Part shown: one piece after another, positions 23,560 through 35,519 of the stretch
Layout: every line of letters begins with the position of its first letter
How positions within the stretch are numbered: the first letter of the stretch is position 1
NCBI RefSeq assembly: GCF_028453695.1
Contig: NC_135774.1
Span: forward strand, 2,356,001-2,420,000
DNA length: 64,000 nucleotides
Source of the DNA: Augochlora pura
Taxonomy: Eukaryota; Arthropoda; Insecta; Hymenoptera; Halictidae
Reading direction: 5' to 3'
The notes under the pieces: generated by a model
What the model was told of the DNA's origin: nothing
The model's input: the letters and a program-made list of their open reading frames with translations, nothing else
Databases searched by the model: none
Translations under genes and position numbers: made by a program

Positions 23560-24640
23560 CTAAGGCGAACGTGATGCTGAAAAACGCGGCTGAAAAAAAT
23601 CGTACGACAACCAGAGATAGTTTGTTTTTTAGGGGAATGTTGTCGCTTTCGAATGGCATAAGTGCCGTTAGTGTAAAAAATTTTATTCGTTCCGTGGAAT
23701 TTGTCAAAGATTGACCATTAATGAAAAATGGCCAATATGGTGGAAATCTATGTTTACTTTCAATTTGGATTACTCCGCCAGAAAAAAATCGTACGACAAT
23801 CAGTGACCCCTCATTTTAAAGAGGAAAGTAGTCGCTTTCGAATGGCATAAGCGCCGTTAGTGTAAAAAATTTTGTTCGCTTCAGGAATTTTCTCAAAGAT
23901 GAACCAAATTTTGGGAAATAGTAAGCAATGCTTGCTTTCAATTAGAATCACTCCGTCAGAAAAAATCTTAGGACGATCAGTAAGTACTCATTTTAAAGAG
24001 GAAGGTAGTAGCTTTAAAACGGCATAAGTGCCATTAGTGTAAAAAATTTTGTTCGTTCTGTAGAATTTGTCAAAGATGGACCATGTATTGAGAAATGGCC
24101 AATACACTGGAAAACTATGCTTACTTTCGATTTGGATTACTATGCCAAAAAAAATCGTGCGACAACCAGTGACCACTCATTTTAAAGAGAAAAGTAGTCG
24201 CTTTCGAATGGCATAAGCGCCGTTAGTGTAAAAAATTTTGTTCACCGCGTACAATTTTTCAAAGTTTATCAAATCTACTTGCTATTACCTTGGTGCAACT
24301 TTCCCCATGATCAATGAATGTTTCAATAACTCTGCCGAAAAAAATCAGAGGACAATCACTGACCACTCATTTTACACAGAAAAGTAGTCGCTTTTAAACG
24401 GGGAAAGTCTCGTTTGTCTAAAAAATTTTGTTCGCTCCAGGGAATTTTTCAAAGTCGACACAATTTTGGAAATCTCTCAATACTTGTACTGAAAAGCAAC
24501 GCCGCATTAAAACTTGAATTAATCTGTAATAAAATATCGTAGGTAAATCAACAAGCACTCATTCTACAGAGAAAAGTATTCACTTTTGGCCAGAGTAAGT
24601 GGCATCTGACTAAAAAAAATTCGACTACCGGTTTCTTCGA
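23560..24640 (+). repeat. CGTAC-core repeat, class II tandem array, six units
   Basis: Six head-to-tail units have core C positions at 23601, 23790, 23967, 24156, 24346 and 24538, so spacing is 189, 177, 189, 190 and 192 bp. Each unit has CCGCCAGAAAAAATCGTACG, CTCATTTTAAAGAGGAAAGT, GGCATAAGTGCCATTAGTGT, AAAAAATTTTGTTCG and TTTCTCAAAGATGAACCAAA boxes. The sixth unit is most diverged. Short open frames here are incidental. No promoter-like or protein signal is visible. Confidence 0.92.
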
Positions 24641-25975
24641 AACGTATACACTGATAATCCAGTGGAATTGATGCCGTGTAACATGCCGGCGGGGCAATGA
24701 AAAACTGGATTAAAAAAGCCCGCGTGCGCGTATTTTTTCGGGCCGTTTAGGTCCCGCGGATGCTATCGCGTATTCGGGAATTACATTGAATGTAAAACCG
24801 TTTGGCGTGTATGACGCGCGGGAGCCGGCTTTGACGGCTTAACCAATTTTTCGAGATAGCTGCACCGGGATTTTTCCCCGGCCATATCGATGCTAACTGC
24901 TACGCCACTCTGCCATCTATGCCCCAAAGACTCCCTCGTTATCAATTAAAGCATGGACATGGCAGCGAGAACGCACTCTGTTCTGCCGCCAGAAATTTCT
25001 TTCCCATAAAGAAGCATTTCTCTGTCCCACGAATTCTTGTACATCGTCGCCCGTTAGCTGGGTCTGCGAGCGTCAATAGTGATTAGCCCTGTACAATTTT
25101 CTTCGCAGTTGCAACGGCTGGGACTCTAGAACGACTGGGATCTTTATGTGACAAAATTTGTTCTGCTACAAAAGCAGTGAAAATCCTGTATTTCTAAAAA
25201 GTGAAAATCCTAAATTTCTAAATTTCTTACGGACTATCCATTGTTTTAGAGAAATAAAATTCGCATTAAATCTGGAGACTAGTAATAATCTGAAATGAAA
25301 ATAAAATTTACACCTACCACACGCTTATATTTTCTCTAATGCATGACTATTAACATTAAACTAATAGAATAAAATTCGTCCTTAACAGACAAAAAGAGAA
25401 GATATTTTCCATCCTAAAAATAACACAAAATATTTCTCCATCCAGCTGGAAATCCAAATCTCCCTCCAACAAGATAAGAATTTCGAAAAGGAAATAAAAT
25501 GTCCCGCCCTGAAAATTGCATCGAAACAAAAGCTTCGTATTCCAGAATTGGATCAGAAACGACGATCAGCTGTCCTCCCCCCGGTTACGAAGATTTCTAC
25601 AAAGGACAGACGTGCCCGCTGCGATAAATGTGTCACGAGAGAACGAACATCCGCTGTCGGGAAGTTAAAACTGCGGCTGCGAACTTTCCGGAATCCGTGC
25701 AAGGAGCTGAAATCGGTGGGATCCGAGTCCGCGTGTTTCGTATCTGAGACGCTCGAATCGTCTCTCGCTAATGAGACTGCCGCCGGGACGCGATCAAAGG
25801 CAGGATTGCCTCGTCGTCCTTTTCCAGTTGAAATTCATAAGGAGCGTGTTTAGCGGTGGGACCACCGTCTGCGAGGACGCTGCCGCGGCGTGGAATGCGG
25901 AAAATGACTCCGCTGGAAACACTCGTTGAATATTTTCGGGGCCGCTTGCCAGAACTGGCGAGGACGAGGGAGAAA
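24641..25975. other. Unique sequence, no gene seen
   Basis: CpG-rich 24650-24960, AT-rich 25140-25520, then CpG-rich. Open frames are at most about 100 codons. Nothing recognised. Confidence 0.5.
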
Positions 25976-26018
25976 GAGAGGGGGCAGGAAAGAGGAGTAA
26001 GAGGTGAAGAGGGGATAT

Positions 26019-26020
<2 letters not shown>

Positions 26021-26047
<27 letters not shown>
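26021..26047. repeat. (GA)n microsatellite
   Basis: Pure GA run abutting the 14-bp array and possibly its seed. Confidence 0.9.
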
Positions 26048-26050
<3 letters not shown>

Positions 26051-26622
26051 AAGCGAGTGACACAGAGAGTGACAAAGCATGAGGCAGAAAGGGCGAGAGA
26101 GATAAGATGTGAGAGACAAAGCTTGAGTGACAGAACGTGAGAGACAAAGCTTAAGTGACAGAACGTGGGAGACAAAGCGTGAGAGACAAAGCGTGAGAGG
26201 CAGAGCGTGAGAGACAAAGCTTGAGTGACAGGACGTGAGAGACAAAGCTTGATTGATGGAACGTGAGAGGCAAAGCATGAAATGCAGAGCGTGAGAGACA
26301 AAGCTTGAGTGACAGGACATGAGAGACAAAGCGTGAGTGACAGGACGTGAGAGACAAAGCTTGATTGACGGAAAGTGAGAGACAAAGCGCGAGAGACAAA
26401 GCTTGATTGACGGAACGTGAGAGACAAAGCGCGAGAGACAAAGCTTGATTGACAGAGCGTAAGTGAAGATGTGCGAGTGATAAATCGCGAGAGACAAAGC
26501 TTGAGTGACAAAGTGGGAGTGACAAAGCACGAATGATAAATTGCGAGAGACAAAGCACGACTGATAAATCGCGAGAGACAAAGCGCAAGGAACTAAGCTC
26601 AAGTAACAAAGTGCAAGACAGC
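26046..26622. repeat. 14-bp minisatellite, about 41 units
   Basis: Consensus GACAAAGCGTGAGA, with GACAAAGCTTGAGT and GACAGGACGTGAGA variants. Units often alternate as a 28-bp dimer, and the AAGCTT variant recurs. Because 14 is not a multiple of three and the unit has no stop on the minus strand, all three minus frames stay open for 190-260 codons as LSLTLCLSRFVSH-like repeats. Three mutually overlapping frames of one array indicate non-coding DNA. Confidence 0.95.
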
Positions 26623-26632
26623 ACAAAGGAAA

Positions 26633-26710
26633 GAGTGAGAGAGGGAGAGGGGGGAGGGAGAGAGAGAGAGAGAGAGAGAGGAGTGGGAGAGAGAGGAGTG
26701 GGAGAGAGAG
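26633..26710. repeat. GA-rich microsatellite
   Basis: GA dinucleotides with GGG and GTGG interruptions, immediately downstream of the 14-bp array. Confidence 0.9.
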
Positions 26711-27084
26711 GGTGAACGGTAACATGCAAGCGAACAGAAAAATGTGCACTTTGATTGCGGCGTACGAAGAACGGAATTTGTTTTATTTGGATTATTGCAG
26801 CCGAGGATCGCTGCTTTGAATTTCCACGGGAACGCAGAGCGCGATATTATCTGCCTTTTGCCGGCAGAACGGAGAGCCCCAGCGATATTGTCTGCCGCGT
26901 ACGGTATCTCGGCAGAAGCCGCGACTCAATCATATCCACTCCGTCGAAATTTCAAATTACGATGCTCGCCATGTTATCCCGGCAGCTTGTACGATTCCGA
27001 TGGGGCACAAGCCTGGGCTCCGTCATTCACTTCGGTGCAATTTCATTTCGTTAACGCCGGTAACCACGCAGCCGAAACTCGATC
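26711..27084. other. Unique sequence, no gene accepted
   Basis: Two overlapping plus-strand frames (26744-27094 and 26755-27054) cover the same DNA. Neither shows a recognisable domain. Confidence 0.45.
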
Positions 27085-28570
27085 CCTCGGATAACACGAG
27101 TCAATGCTATCTCTTCTCTCGTTCGACTTCTTTTCATGCCGGCTGTAAATTCGATCCTTATTTAACGACGAAAGAGCTCGGATTTCATTGACGAAGTTTC
27201 GGTTTTCCTTTGGGCGAATTGGAATTTTTAAGTAGTACGAGTCAATGATGTCTGCTTCTTTTGGTTCGTTTAACCCTTTACGGTTATATATAGAGACTCT
27301 CAGTCATCAAAGCTATTTATTTATTTATATTTATTTTTATATAATATTGAAAGGTATTATTTTGTTACATAGATATCAATTTTAAAAAAGAATTAATAAA
27401 GCTTGTAAATGCATCCTGGCGGTAAACGAGCATCTAGATTTTATTCGTCGCGATTCCGTCTCGGTTTTCGCCGCCGGTATTCACCGTTTCTTTATCTAAT
27501 TAGCAAGGAGCACCGTTGAGTTTCGCCAGGTGTATCGTATCCTCGATTTGTCGGCTATCCGGCGCCCATTAAACTTTGATACGACACGGGCCTGTGCCGC
27601 GATTACCGAATGGAATTCATCGGATTTCATCGTGAAAGAGTTTGATTTTCTCTGTAACGGGAAACATGTTTCAGTGGAACAGGTCAACCATGGCCGCCGC
27701 CTCGAATTTCCCGGGCCAAAAATATTTCTAGCCGTTCTCGAGCACGAAATAATACAGCTCCTCGCCGTCGCGATTCCGATTAACATGAATTTAAATCTGC
27801 TCCGGCAGACTCGGATTTGCCAGCGTACCAAAAAAAAGGCAGCGGAATTTTAAGTAGCGCGAGTCAATGGCCGCCGGGACCTCGAGCTTTCGAACGTTCG
27901 GCCATTGATAGCCGTCGGAGCTTGAAATACACGACGTCGCGATATAATTATTGCTAATACGAACGCGATTCCGTCACGCGTTGGTCCTTCAAATTCAACA
28001 GAATGTTGAACACTCAAGTAGCTCGAGTCAACGATATCCTCGAAATTTCTGTCTTTAGCATACGAATGATTTAATTCCGTTTCAAAACGAAGCAAATTTA
28101 CATTATAGCAATTCTTAATATTTTATTTACCGGTTTGTAGAATGTTTTTTATTGAATAATTTTTTACATATTGGACACCGTTCGCCATTAATAAAATAAA
28201 TAAAATAAGAACAGTATCCTTCTTTAAATGCTTTATAAATGCTTTTCGCGATTGATAAAATAGATAGAATGAAAATAAAATAAATAAAATAAATAGAATA
28301 AATATTTTTCGATGTCAATGCTATGGAAATATAAAAATGTTAATAAATTCAATTGCCCTGTAGGAACAACAATTTTTTAAAGCCCTAAAAGCACGAGAGG
28401 ACTGTTAATTGGCCAACGATGGTAGATTCAGTTAATCTGTAAAATTCCCAAGTAGCACAAGTCAGTGATATCTGCGACCGTGATTATTCCACTGTATCTA
28501 TTCGACAGTGTCTACTAATCAGTGAAACTCGACTGTACACGGCGCAGTGGTACGAGTCAAATTAATCCCG
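27085..28570. repeat. Region with a recurrent AAGTAGNACGAGTCAATGAT motif
   Basis: A motif close to AAGTAGTACGAGTCAATGAT recurs in one orientation near 27091, 27230, 27851, 28015, 28450 and 28547. It is often preceded by GAATTTTTA and followed by TATCT or GTCTGC. Spacing is irregular (96-620 bp). A decayed satellite or clustered protein-binding sites would both explain it. An isolated TTAACCCTTTACGG lies at 27270. No gene found. Confidence 0.55.
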
Positions 28571-30565
28571 GAGACTCATTGCGATTCGGGGTTCGGCCCC
28601 GCAGTAGTGATAATCAATAATTTTCGCCGCTTCGAAACTTTCCCTGGGATAAAGCTCGGCCGTCATTGGCACTCGGAACTTCATTTTCCGATGGCACGGA
28701 AAGCTCTCGGCCGGCCAGAAGAGGTAACGAAGGTGTAGAAGGCAGAAAACTGTTCTATGGGGCGACGGTGTCGGCGACTGAAATTTTAAGGGGAGCAACT
28801 CGAACTTCCGAGTGGCGTCGCACAGCAATTAGCGTTCGAGTCGAAAGCTCGCGTTGAAGTCAAATTTCGCGTGAAAATAACGCAACAATTTTCTTATCAA
28901 TTATTTTATATTATCAATTATATCACATTATCAATTACACTTCCATAAAGCGCTGTTCTCCGTCAAATGTTTTTCGTTTGCAGCAGATTCAGAGGACCGT
29001 CGCGAAATTAGTTGTTACGTTAATTGCGGTTCATTTGTCTTCGGCCGGCGGACGCGGCTATCGCCGTTCCCCGTGTAATCCGATTTTAATCCGAATGAAT
29101 GCTAATTCAACTGCCGGCGGCGTGGCGCGAATTACGGAGACCTTAGCCCTAGCCGGGGTTGCGCTCGAATGAAATTAGGGCGACGTTAAGGCTGCCTGTT
29201 AGCCGGGCGCAACACGGACAAGACGATTCCGCGGCGAACACGACGCGACGCTCCTGCGAGACGAAACCGGATGACACGGCGTCGGCGGTTTCGGTGTTGC
29301 ATTTCGTGGACGGATAGATAGACTGCCGCGCGGACAATCGGTCTGATTAGGGCCCTTTCCACTTGGGAGAACGGCCGCTAAAGCCGACTGGTTCACGAGG
29401 TCGGCGCGCACCTCTTTCCTAAGCTGAATTATCACTAATGTTCTGCTGTGGTCTTTTGTTAAGTTACGTAGCATTGCGATATTTTTAGGCGACTTTTTCT
29501 GAATGTTTTCTGCGATTTTTATGAAGTCATTTGTGGTCGACTAGGTTTATATAAGTGGTCTAACTGTGTGTAAGAGGCAGGTGTATTTGTGAGAAGAGAG
29601 CAGGTTGGATATAAAGTGCTGTGAACCTCAGATTTCTAATTTATTTAAAATTGTGAAGAAGGTGTACAAGATTGCAGACGTCGATTCAGTAGTTAAGGTA
29701 TATCGTTGGTCAGACTAGTGTATTGTATAATTCTCTAAGAGAAAATGTCTTCTTTTTTGAAGATTAATTTTTCTATTAATTCTTTAAAAAGTCCATACAC
29801 AATTTTTCCTCACGAATTCACAACTATTCCTAACACATGCATAATCAACACAACTGCCTGCAATTTTTCCTAATTCATTTATCTAATATTACCTAGAAAA
29901 ATGAACGGTGCTTCAATTCATAAAATCGAGGAAAAATATCCCTTGAAAAACTTATACTCCTTAAAACCTATACTAATATATCCACATATAATTATTAAAC
30001 ACTGTCATTAACAATACTCTAACGAATAAAACGGGAGACAATTTTCCTCGAAAAAGCGTAGAATACCGAATACCACCCAGCAACAATAGAGACCGGTGCA
30101 CGAACGGCGTCTCTACAAGTCGCGGACGCCGTATCCGGAATCTTTGAAGATCCTCTCTCACTCCGGCGTGGGACATTGAAGTTGTCCATTTTCCGTTGGA
30201 TTCGAGCGGGCACGTGTACCCGGGAGGTGCTATCTTAGAAAATAATGAAGTCGCCGGGGAAAGCTTGCACGTAGACGCGAAAAAGAATTAATGGGCCCGC
30301 TGGCGCCGGGAGAGAACGGCGCGTCCCCGCCCCCCCCCCTGCCGCCGCGTGAATGAAGAAAATAGCTTCGCGTTTCGGTCCCAGGTCGGAGATTTTCCCG
30401 GAAGATTTTCCACGGTCGAGGCGCCGGGGCCCCCTGGTGCCGAGGGAAAAGCCGCCGGAAAAAGGAAGGACGGAAGGGAGGCAAAGGGCCGCTGGATCTT
30501 CGGGGCGCAATGAAGTGGACTTCTTGTCCGCAAACGAATGGCTTTGAATCTTGAACACCGAGATC
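28571..30565. other. Unique sequence, no gene seen
   Basis: Three TTATCAATTA units of about 17 bp lie at 28895-28945. The rest is CpG-rich at 28560-29420 and 30060-30540 and AT-rich between. Minus-strand frames of 153 and 208 codons begin beyond 30600 and cross the CT tract; they overlap each other. Confidence 0.5.
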
Positions 30566-30596
30566 CCTCCCTCTCTCTCTCTCTCTCTCTCCCTTT
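30566..30596. repeat. (CT)n microsatellite
   Basis: About 15 CT repeats in CpG-rich DNA. Confidence 0.9.
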
Positions 30597-31854
30597 CTTT
30601 TTCTCGCTCTGCCGATGCGCTTTCAAAAGCGTTTCTTTCCATGGAAATGTCCGAGGATCCGGACGACTCGAACAAAGCGGGCGAGAAAAGGGAAGAACGC
30701 GAAAAAATAAAGGATCGAACGTGGCCCTTTGACGAGCCCCAAGGAACACGCCCCTTATCCGCGACCGAATAGATTCGAATCGCTGGGGCCGGGGTGATCC
30801 TTTGAAAGTGTCTCCTGATTTTCGTGTACGCGACTCGGCGGTCGCGGGCCAAAGAAATCAAGGAGGAAACGCCGTCGACGGGAAAGGAACCGGGCGAGAG
30901 AACCGACTACAGTCGCCGTGCCGACGGCGTGCTACCATTTCGACAGGAATGCTGTACTTTCTCGGCGGTTCATGACTTCGAGCCTTGCTGCTGGCTGGCT
31001 TCGAGGCAACCGGTGTTCGGCTAATTCTGTTTGCCGCGGAAACGTCTGCAGAAAATTCTCCGGCTTCATACCGTCTGCCAAACTGTCTGGCAATTTCTCG
31101 ATCGGCCCGATTAGCTCCCCTCCGCCAGTTCCACCCGTCCGACGGTCAACCGTTTCTACTTTCCGGCTCGCGTTCGGGTTAATTTGTGGCGCCTTGCGAT
31201 TTTCTCTTATGGCTGTGTCGATTGTTTCGTTCTCAATTATTTCTGTGCAAGGAAAATGTTATAAATTGTTTAGACGGAAGATGTATTGCAATTCGAAAGA
31301 CATTGGATAAAAATTGTGCAATAATTATCTAAACAATTGTTTTAATTATGTAACAGAAATTTTGTAAGAATTGTACGAAACTTGTGCTGAATTTATAATG
31401 CTTATTATACCTAATTATAAAAACTATATAAACTCTGTACAAAAATATTACTAAACTCATATAACTTTCGTATAAAAATTAACAAACTCTACTAAGAAGA
31501 TTGGAACCCAATGACCGCTATAAACACAATTATACCAACGCTGAAATTATGCGAGAATTATCTCCAGTACAGAGGGAAGGTAAAACGAGGCGAGCGTAGG
31601 CGGTGCTAACGAAGACAAAAGGAACGATAAGTAGCCGGTTAGGATTCTAGGTGCGACCGGGTCGAGGAAAAAAAAAGCGAGAGGCCGGTCTGTCACATCC
31701 ATTATCCTTGGACGCATGACCGAAGAGCAGAACCTGGTAAGCCAGGAAGTACGTTCACCGTTTATCACTGACTTCCACGATGCGGCTGGCTGTCGGAGGC
31801 GTGTATCTTCTGGCTTCGATCCTCGGATAACCGTGGCCAGCATATAGAGAGAGT
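30597..31854. other. Unique sequence, no gene seen
   Basis: CpG-rich to 31190, AT-rich 31210-31540, then balanced. A plus-strand frame at 30918-31310 (130 codons) overlaps another in a second frame and has no recognised domain. Confidence 0.5.
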
Positions 31855-32640
31855 CGGAGAGCGTGCTAGAGTGACAGATCGTTAGAGAGATTGGGGAAGA
31901 GAATTAGAGTGATTGTGAGAGAGAGAGAGAGTTAGAGGTATTCAGGGATTGAGTAAGAGAGTTGGAGAGAGTTGGAGAGATTGAGAGAAACTGAGAGAGA
32001 GAGTTAGAGAGATTGAGAGATTGAAAGGGAGAGTTAGGGAGATTAAGAGAAAGACTTAGAGAAATTCAGAGAGCAAGAGAGAGTTAGAGAGATTCAGGGA
32101 TTGAGAGAGAAAATTAGAGAGATTCAGGGATTGAGAGAGACAATTAGAGAGATTCAGAGATTGAGAGAGACAATTAGAGAGATTCAGAGATTGAGAGAGA
32201 AGATTAGAGAGATTCAGAGATTGAGAGAGAAAATTAGAGAGATTCAGAGATTGAGAGAGAAAATTAGAGAGATTGAAAGGAAGAGTGAGAGAGCTAGAGA
32301 GAATGAGAGATTGAGAGGGAGAGTTAGGGAGATTAAGGGAAAGAGTTAGAGAGATGGAGAAATCGAGAGAAATACCGAAACTAAAAAAGAGAGGAAGAGA
32401 GAGAAATTTAGAGAGATCGAGAGATTAAGAGAAAGAGTTAAAGAGATGGAGAGATTAAGAGAAATACCGAAACTAAGAAAGAGAGAAAGAGAGAAAAATT
32501 TAGAGAGATCGAGAGATTAAGAGAAAAGTTAGAGAGCTTACGTGATCGAGAGAAATACGTAAACGAGAGAGAAAAAGAAAGAGATTTAGAGAGATTGGGA
32601 TCCAGATAGAAAGAGTCAGAGATCGCGAGATAGACAGAAT
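31855..32640. repeat. GA-rich minisatellite with a 30-bp unit
   Basis: The core at about 32090-32280 repeats GATTCAGAGATTGAGAGAGA plus AAATTAGAGA in 30-bp register. Flanks are looser GAGA/TTAGAGA repeats. The 30-bp unit gives a ten-residue REIQRLREKI-like periodic peptide at 32101-32349 that would be predicted coiled coil but derives from the DNA repeat. Confidence 0.9.
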
Positions 32641-33365
32641 GCGAGAGACGGAGTGAAACAGGAGGTAAAAATATATACAGCCGCGTATCGTCAGACGTAT
32701 TTCGGTGCAGGAAGACGCAAATGTTTCCTGATGGGGTTGACAGAATGATGTATAATCTCGAGGCCAATATCCAGGAATTTCCCGTTGGACGTCGCTGCCT
32801 CTCTCTCTCTCTCTCTCTCGCTATCATTGTCCTGCTTTATTTACGAGCCGGATCCGCCGCTCGCCCTGACGAATAATAGCCGCAATTATTTTTTTACTCC
32901 GGACCACCACCCCGCCGCTCGATCCCGTGGAATTATTTTCATTCTTCTCGCCGAATAAACGATTAAAGGTACCCGGATCCTTCGGGATTCAAAGAGACCC
33001 GGATACCATTCGGTCTCGTGATCGAAGAGAAACGGAATCAACATGAATAAGTGAACAACGAAAATTCTCCCTTTTCGGTGGGTCGAACTTGAAATTCTGC
33101 CAGCTACGCTGTCGCGCGCGGGATTTGCCTGGAGCGTCTGGCTAGTGGCTGACTTTTCTACTTGCCGAACGCTCGGATATGAATTTCGTCGTGGCGAGTG
33201 TATATTCGCGAGAATCGGTTGACTGGTTGAAAGTATGTGTACTTTAAATATATGATAAATTCTACACTTTATGAATTATTTTACTGTTAATTGAAAATTT
33301 ATTGAAGATCGGTTGAAAATCAGTTTAAATATTTAAATAGATTTTCAAGTTTGGAATATCTTACT
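32641..33365. other. Unique sequence with a short (CT)n tract
   Basis: (CT)n occupies about 32800-32820. The rest is unique, CpG-rich then AT-rich. No gene found. Confidence 0.5.
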
Positions 33366-33618
33366 TTAATTCTTTGAGTACGAGTGCAGCATATATCTGG
33401 CATTCATGTGTTGAACGGTATAGTCAATATATTTTTATATAAATATCTTTTAATACTGAAGCTAGAAATAACACTTTTTCGAAAAAAAGCATTGTTTTAT
33501 CAAACATAATTATTGTTTAACGCTTAGAAAAATCTTCATAGAAAGGGAGACTGTGCTATGTGCTAATTACGAATTTCCAGCATTTTGTACAACAGAATTG
33601 TCACGGTGAAGGGATTAA
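33366..33618. mobile_element. Degenerate TTAA-flanked short inverted-repeat element
   Basis: Begins TTAATTCTTTGAGTACGAGTG and ends CACGGTGAAGGGATTAA. The ends are diverged from the TTAACCCTTTGCACTCG consensus but keep TTAA and length (253 bp). The interior is AT-rich and non-coding. Confidence 0.4.
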
Positions 33619-34350
33619 TAATTGTATTTTTATTCAGTTGAAGAATATTATAGCATTCGTTTAAGATCTAAAGACATCTTCAAGCCGCCCTAAGGACACG
33701 CTATCTAATCCAGAATGCCGCGCAGGACCCGACCCGTCTTCCCTTTTCAATTTCGCCGCGAAACACCGTCCCCCATTTAAGCGACTAAATACAGCGAGGT
33801 TTAAATAAACCGGCGCGGCTCGAACACGATTTGCATTTTACATATCAGCGAACCCGCCGGCCCGGGCCGAACACGAACGAATTCAACGAGCGTCTCGCAG
33901 GGTTTCCATTTCGGGACGGGCCGTGCCCGGCGGCAGTCCGGTCACGTCGCCGACTCGATGGGAATTATCGTCGCGAGTTAATTTCCATCGATTATTAATT
34001 AAATCGGCCTTTTTCACGGAGCGCGCGCGGCGAGCAGCAGCCGGGGGCGCGCGGGCGTGCCGCGCGTAAATAAACGGAGCGGGCGTCGATTTAAATAGGA
34101 ACTCCGTGATTATCCGGGAAGGCACGAGGATAAAAGCGCGAGTCCCGGAACCTCCTATTGTTTCGCCGACGCCACCGGGGTCCCCTCCTTCTCTGTATGC
34201 GCGGCGACGTCCCAGATATTTCGAGTCAAATTGCGTCTTTCCCTCGCCTCGTTATTTATCGATCGCGGATAATATCGGGACGGCCGGCGAATAAGCTTCG
34301 CGGAATGAATATAGCAAGTATTGATCGCGGACGATGCGATCCTCTCGATT
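33619..34350. other. CpG-dense unique block
   Basis: From about 33690 to 34350 the sequence is CpG-dense, including a GCGCGCGCGGCGAGCAGCAG stretch near 34020. If the window contains a promoter this is a reasonable place, but no initiation motif or exon supports one. Confidence 0.35.
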
Positions 34351-35080
34351 GAAGCGCCGCTGGGAGGCGAATGATTCTCTGTGTTCGCGGCGCTGTAACT
34401 TCGCGGGAAAAAATCGCACGATACTTTGGCTTAGCTTATTTTAAAGATGAAAGTCTCTACTTTTAAACCATATAACTTTATTTCATGAAAAAATATTTCT
34501 ATTGTAAGATAAATGAAAGAATTGAAGCTCCCTTTTACCCTTCGAAGTTTCGCAAATTCAAGCGATTCTACGAAGTCGAATAAATTTTTTTAGATATTAT
34601 GAATTACATCACGTTATAGAGTAGAGTCTTAGCTTTAAAATGAGCTATCGTAGAGCTCTCTACGATTTTTTATTGCCATTTTATGGAGTGTTGAACGAAG
34701 AGCAATCGCGCACGCAAAATTGAAGCGCCGCTGGGAGGCGAATGATTTTCTATGTTTGCGGCGCTGTAACTCCGCGGGAAAAAATCGCACGATACTCTGG
34801 CTTAGCTTGTTTTAAAGAGGAAAGTCTCTACTTTTCTTCTATATAACTTAGTTTATAAAAAATTATTTTTGTTGTAAGGTGGAGAGAAGAATTGAAGCTC
34901 CCTTTTACCCTTCGAAGTTTTGCAAATTCAAGTGGTTCTACGGAGTCAAATAAATTTTTTTAGATATTATGAATTATATCACGTTATAGAGTAGAGTTTT
35001 ACCTTTAAAATGAGCTATGGTAGAGCTCTCTACGATTTTTTGTTGCCATTTTATGAAGTATTGAACGAAGAGCGATCGCG
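34351..35080. repeat. 371-bp direct tandem duplication of a fold-back unit
   Basis: Copies 34351-34710 and 34722-35080 both open GAAGCGCCGCTGGGAGGCGA and end GAACGAAGAGC(A/G)ATCGCG. Each holds a forward class I core (A-box near 34408 and 34778) and a reverse core (about 34605-34690 and 34981-35055). The copies differ by scattered substitutions and short indels, so they are a fairly recent duplication of the forward-reverse pair. Confidence 0.92.
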
Positions 35081-35129
35081 GAACCTTCTCGTGACATGCC
35101 TTACATAAATGCAGTGACGAACCCGTTCT

Positions 35130-35215
35130 ATTCAAATTGCGATAAAACGGTGAAAAAAAATCGTACGGAGGTCTACCATATCTCATTTTAAAGCTAAAAC
35201 TTCCCTCTACACTAC
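35130..35215 (+). repeat. CGTAC-core repeat, class I, forward copy
   Basis: GATAAAACGGTG precedes AAAAAAAATCGTACGGAG, TCTACCATATCTCATTTTAA and AGCTAAAACTTCCCTCTA. With the reverse copy at 34981-35055 it makes a third inverted pair, loop about 75 bp. Confidence 0.85.
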
Positions 35216-35519
35216 TATTTAACCGAGAAATCTCTAAAAAATTTTCTAACCACGACAGAGTCGTTCGAATTTGCAAAATTGCCAAACACAAATCGATGCT
35301 GCAGATTTAAATTTATTTCTGCAAGAAAATGTAATCATCGAAAGATTGGATTTTCATAGAATTAAAGCAGAGACTCTAAGCTTTAAAACAAGATATAGAA
35401 AACTATTTTACGATCATTCCTCGCGAAATTACATCGGCTCGAAAATCGTTAATAGCCGTGGGTATCGTTTCTCAGATTAATTCGCGATAAATGAATTTCT
35501 TTCCGTCCGAATTATTCGG
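35216..35519. other. Repeat-edge sequence, no gene seen
   Basis: Contains diverged flanks of the fold-back family and a short plus-strand open frame of no recognisable kind. Confidence 0.4.

Noticed and set aside
26018..26749. Three large minus-strand open frames (192-261 codons)
   Set aside because: They are three frames of one 14-bp tandem repeat.
28127..28318. Minus-strand peptide with a CPIC motif resembling the start of a zinc finger
   Set aside because: Only one Cys pair precedes the stop, the following His pair is missing, and the DNA is low-complexity AT-rich.
32101..32349. Coiled-coil-like Arg/Glu/Leu repeat peptide
   Set aside because: Generated by the 30-bp GA-rich minisatellite.
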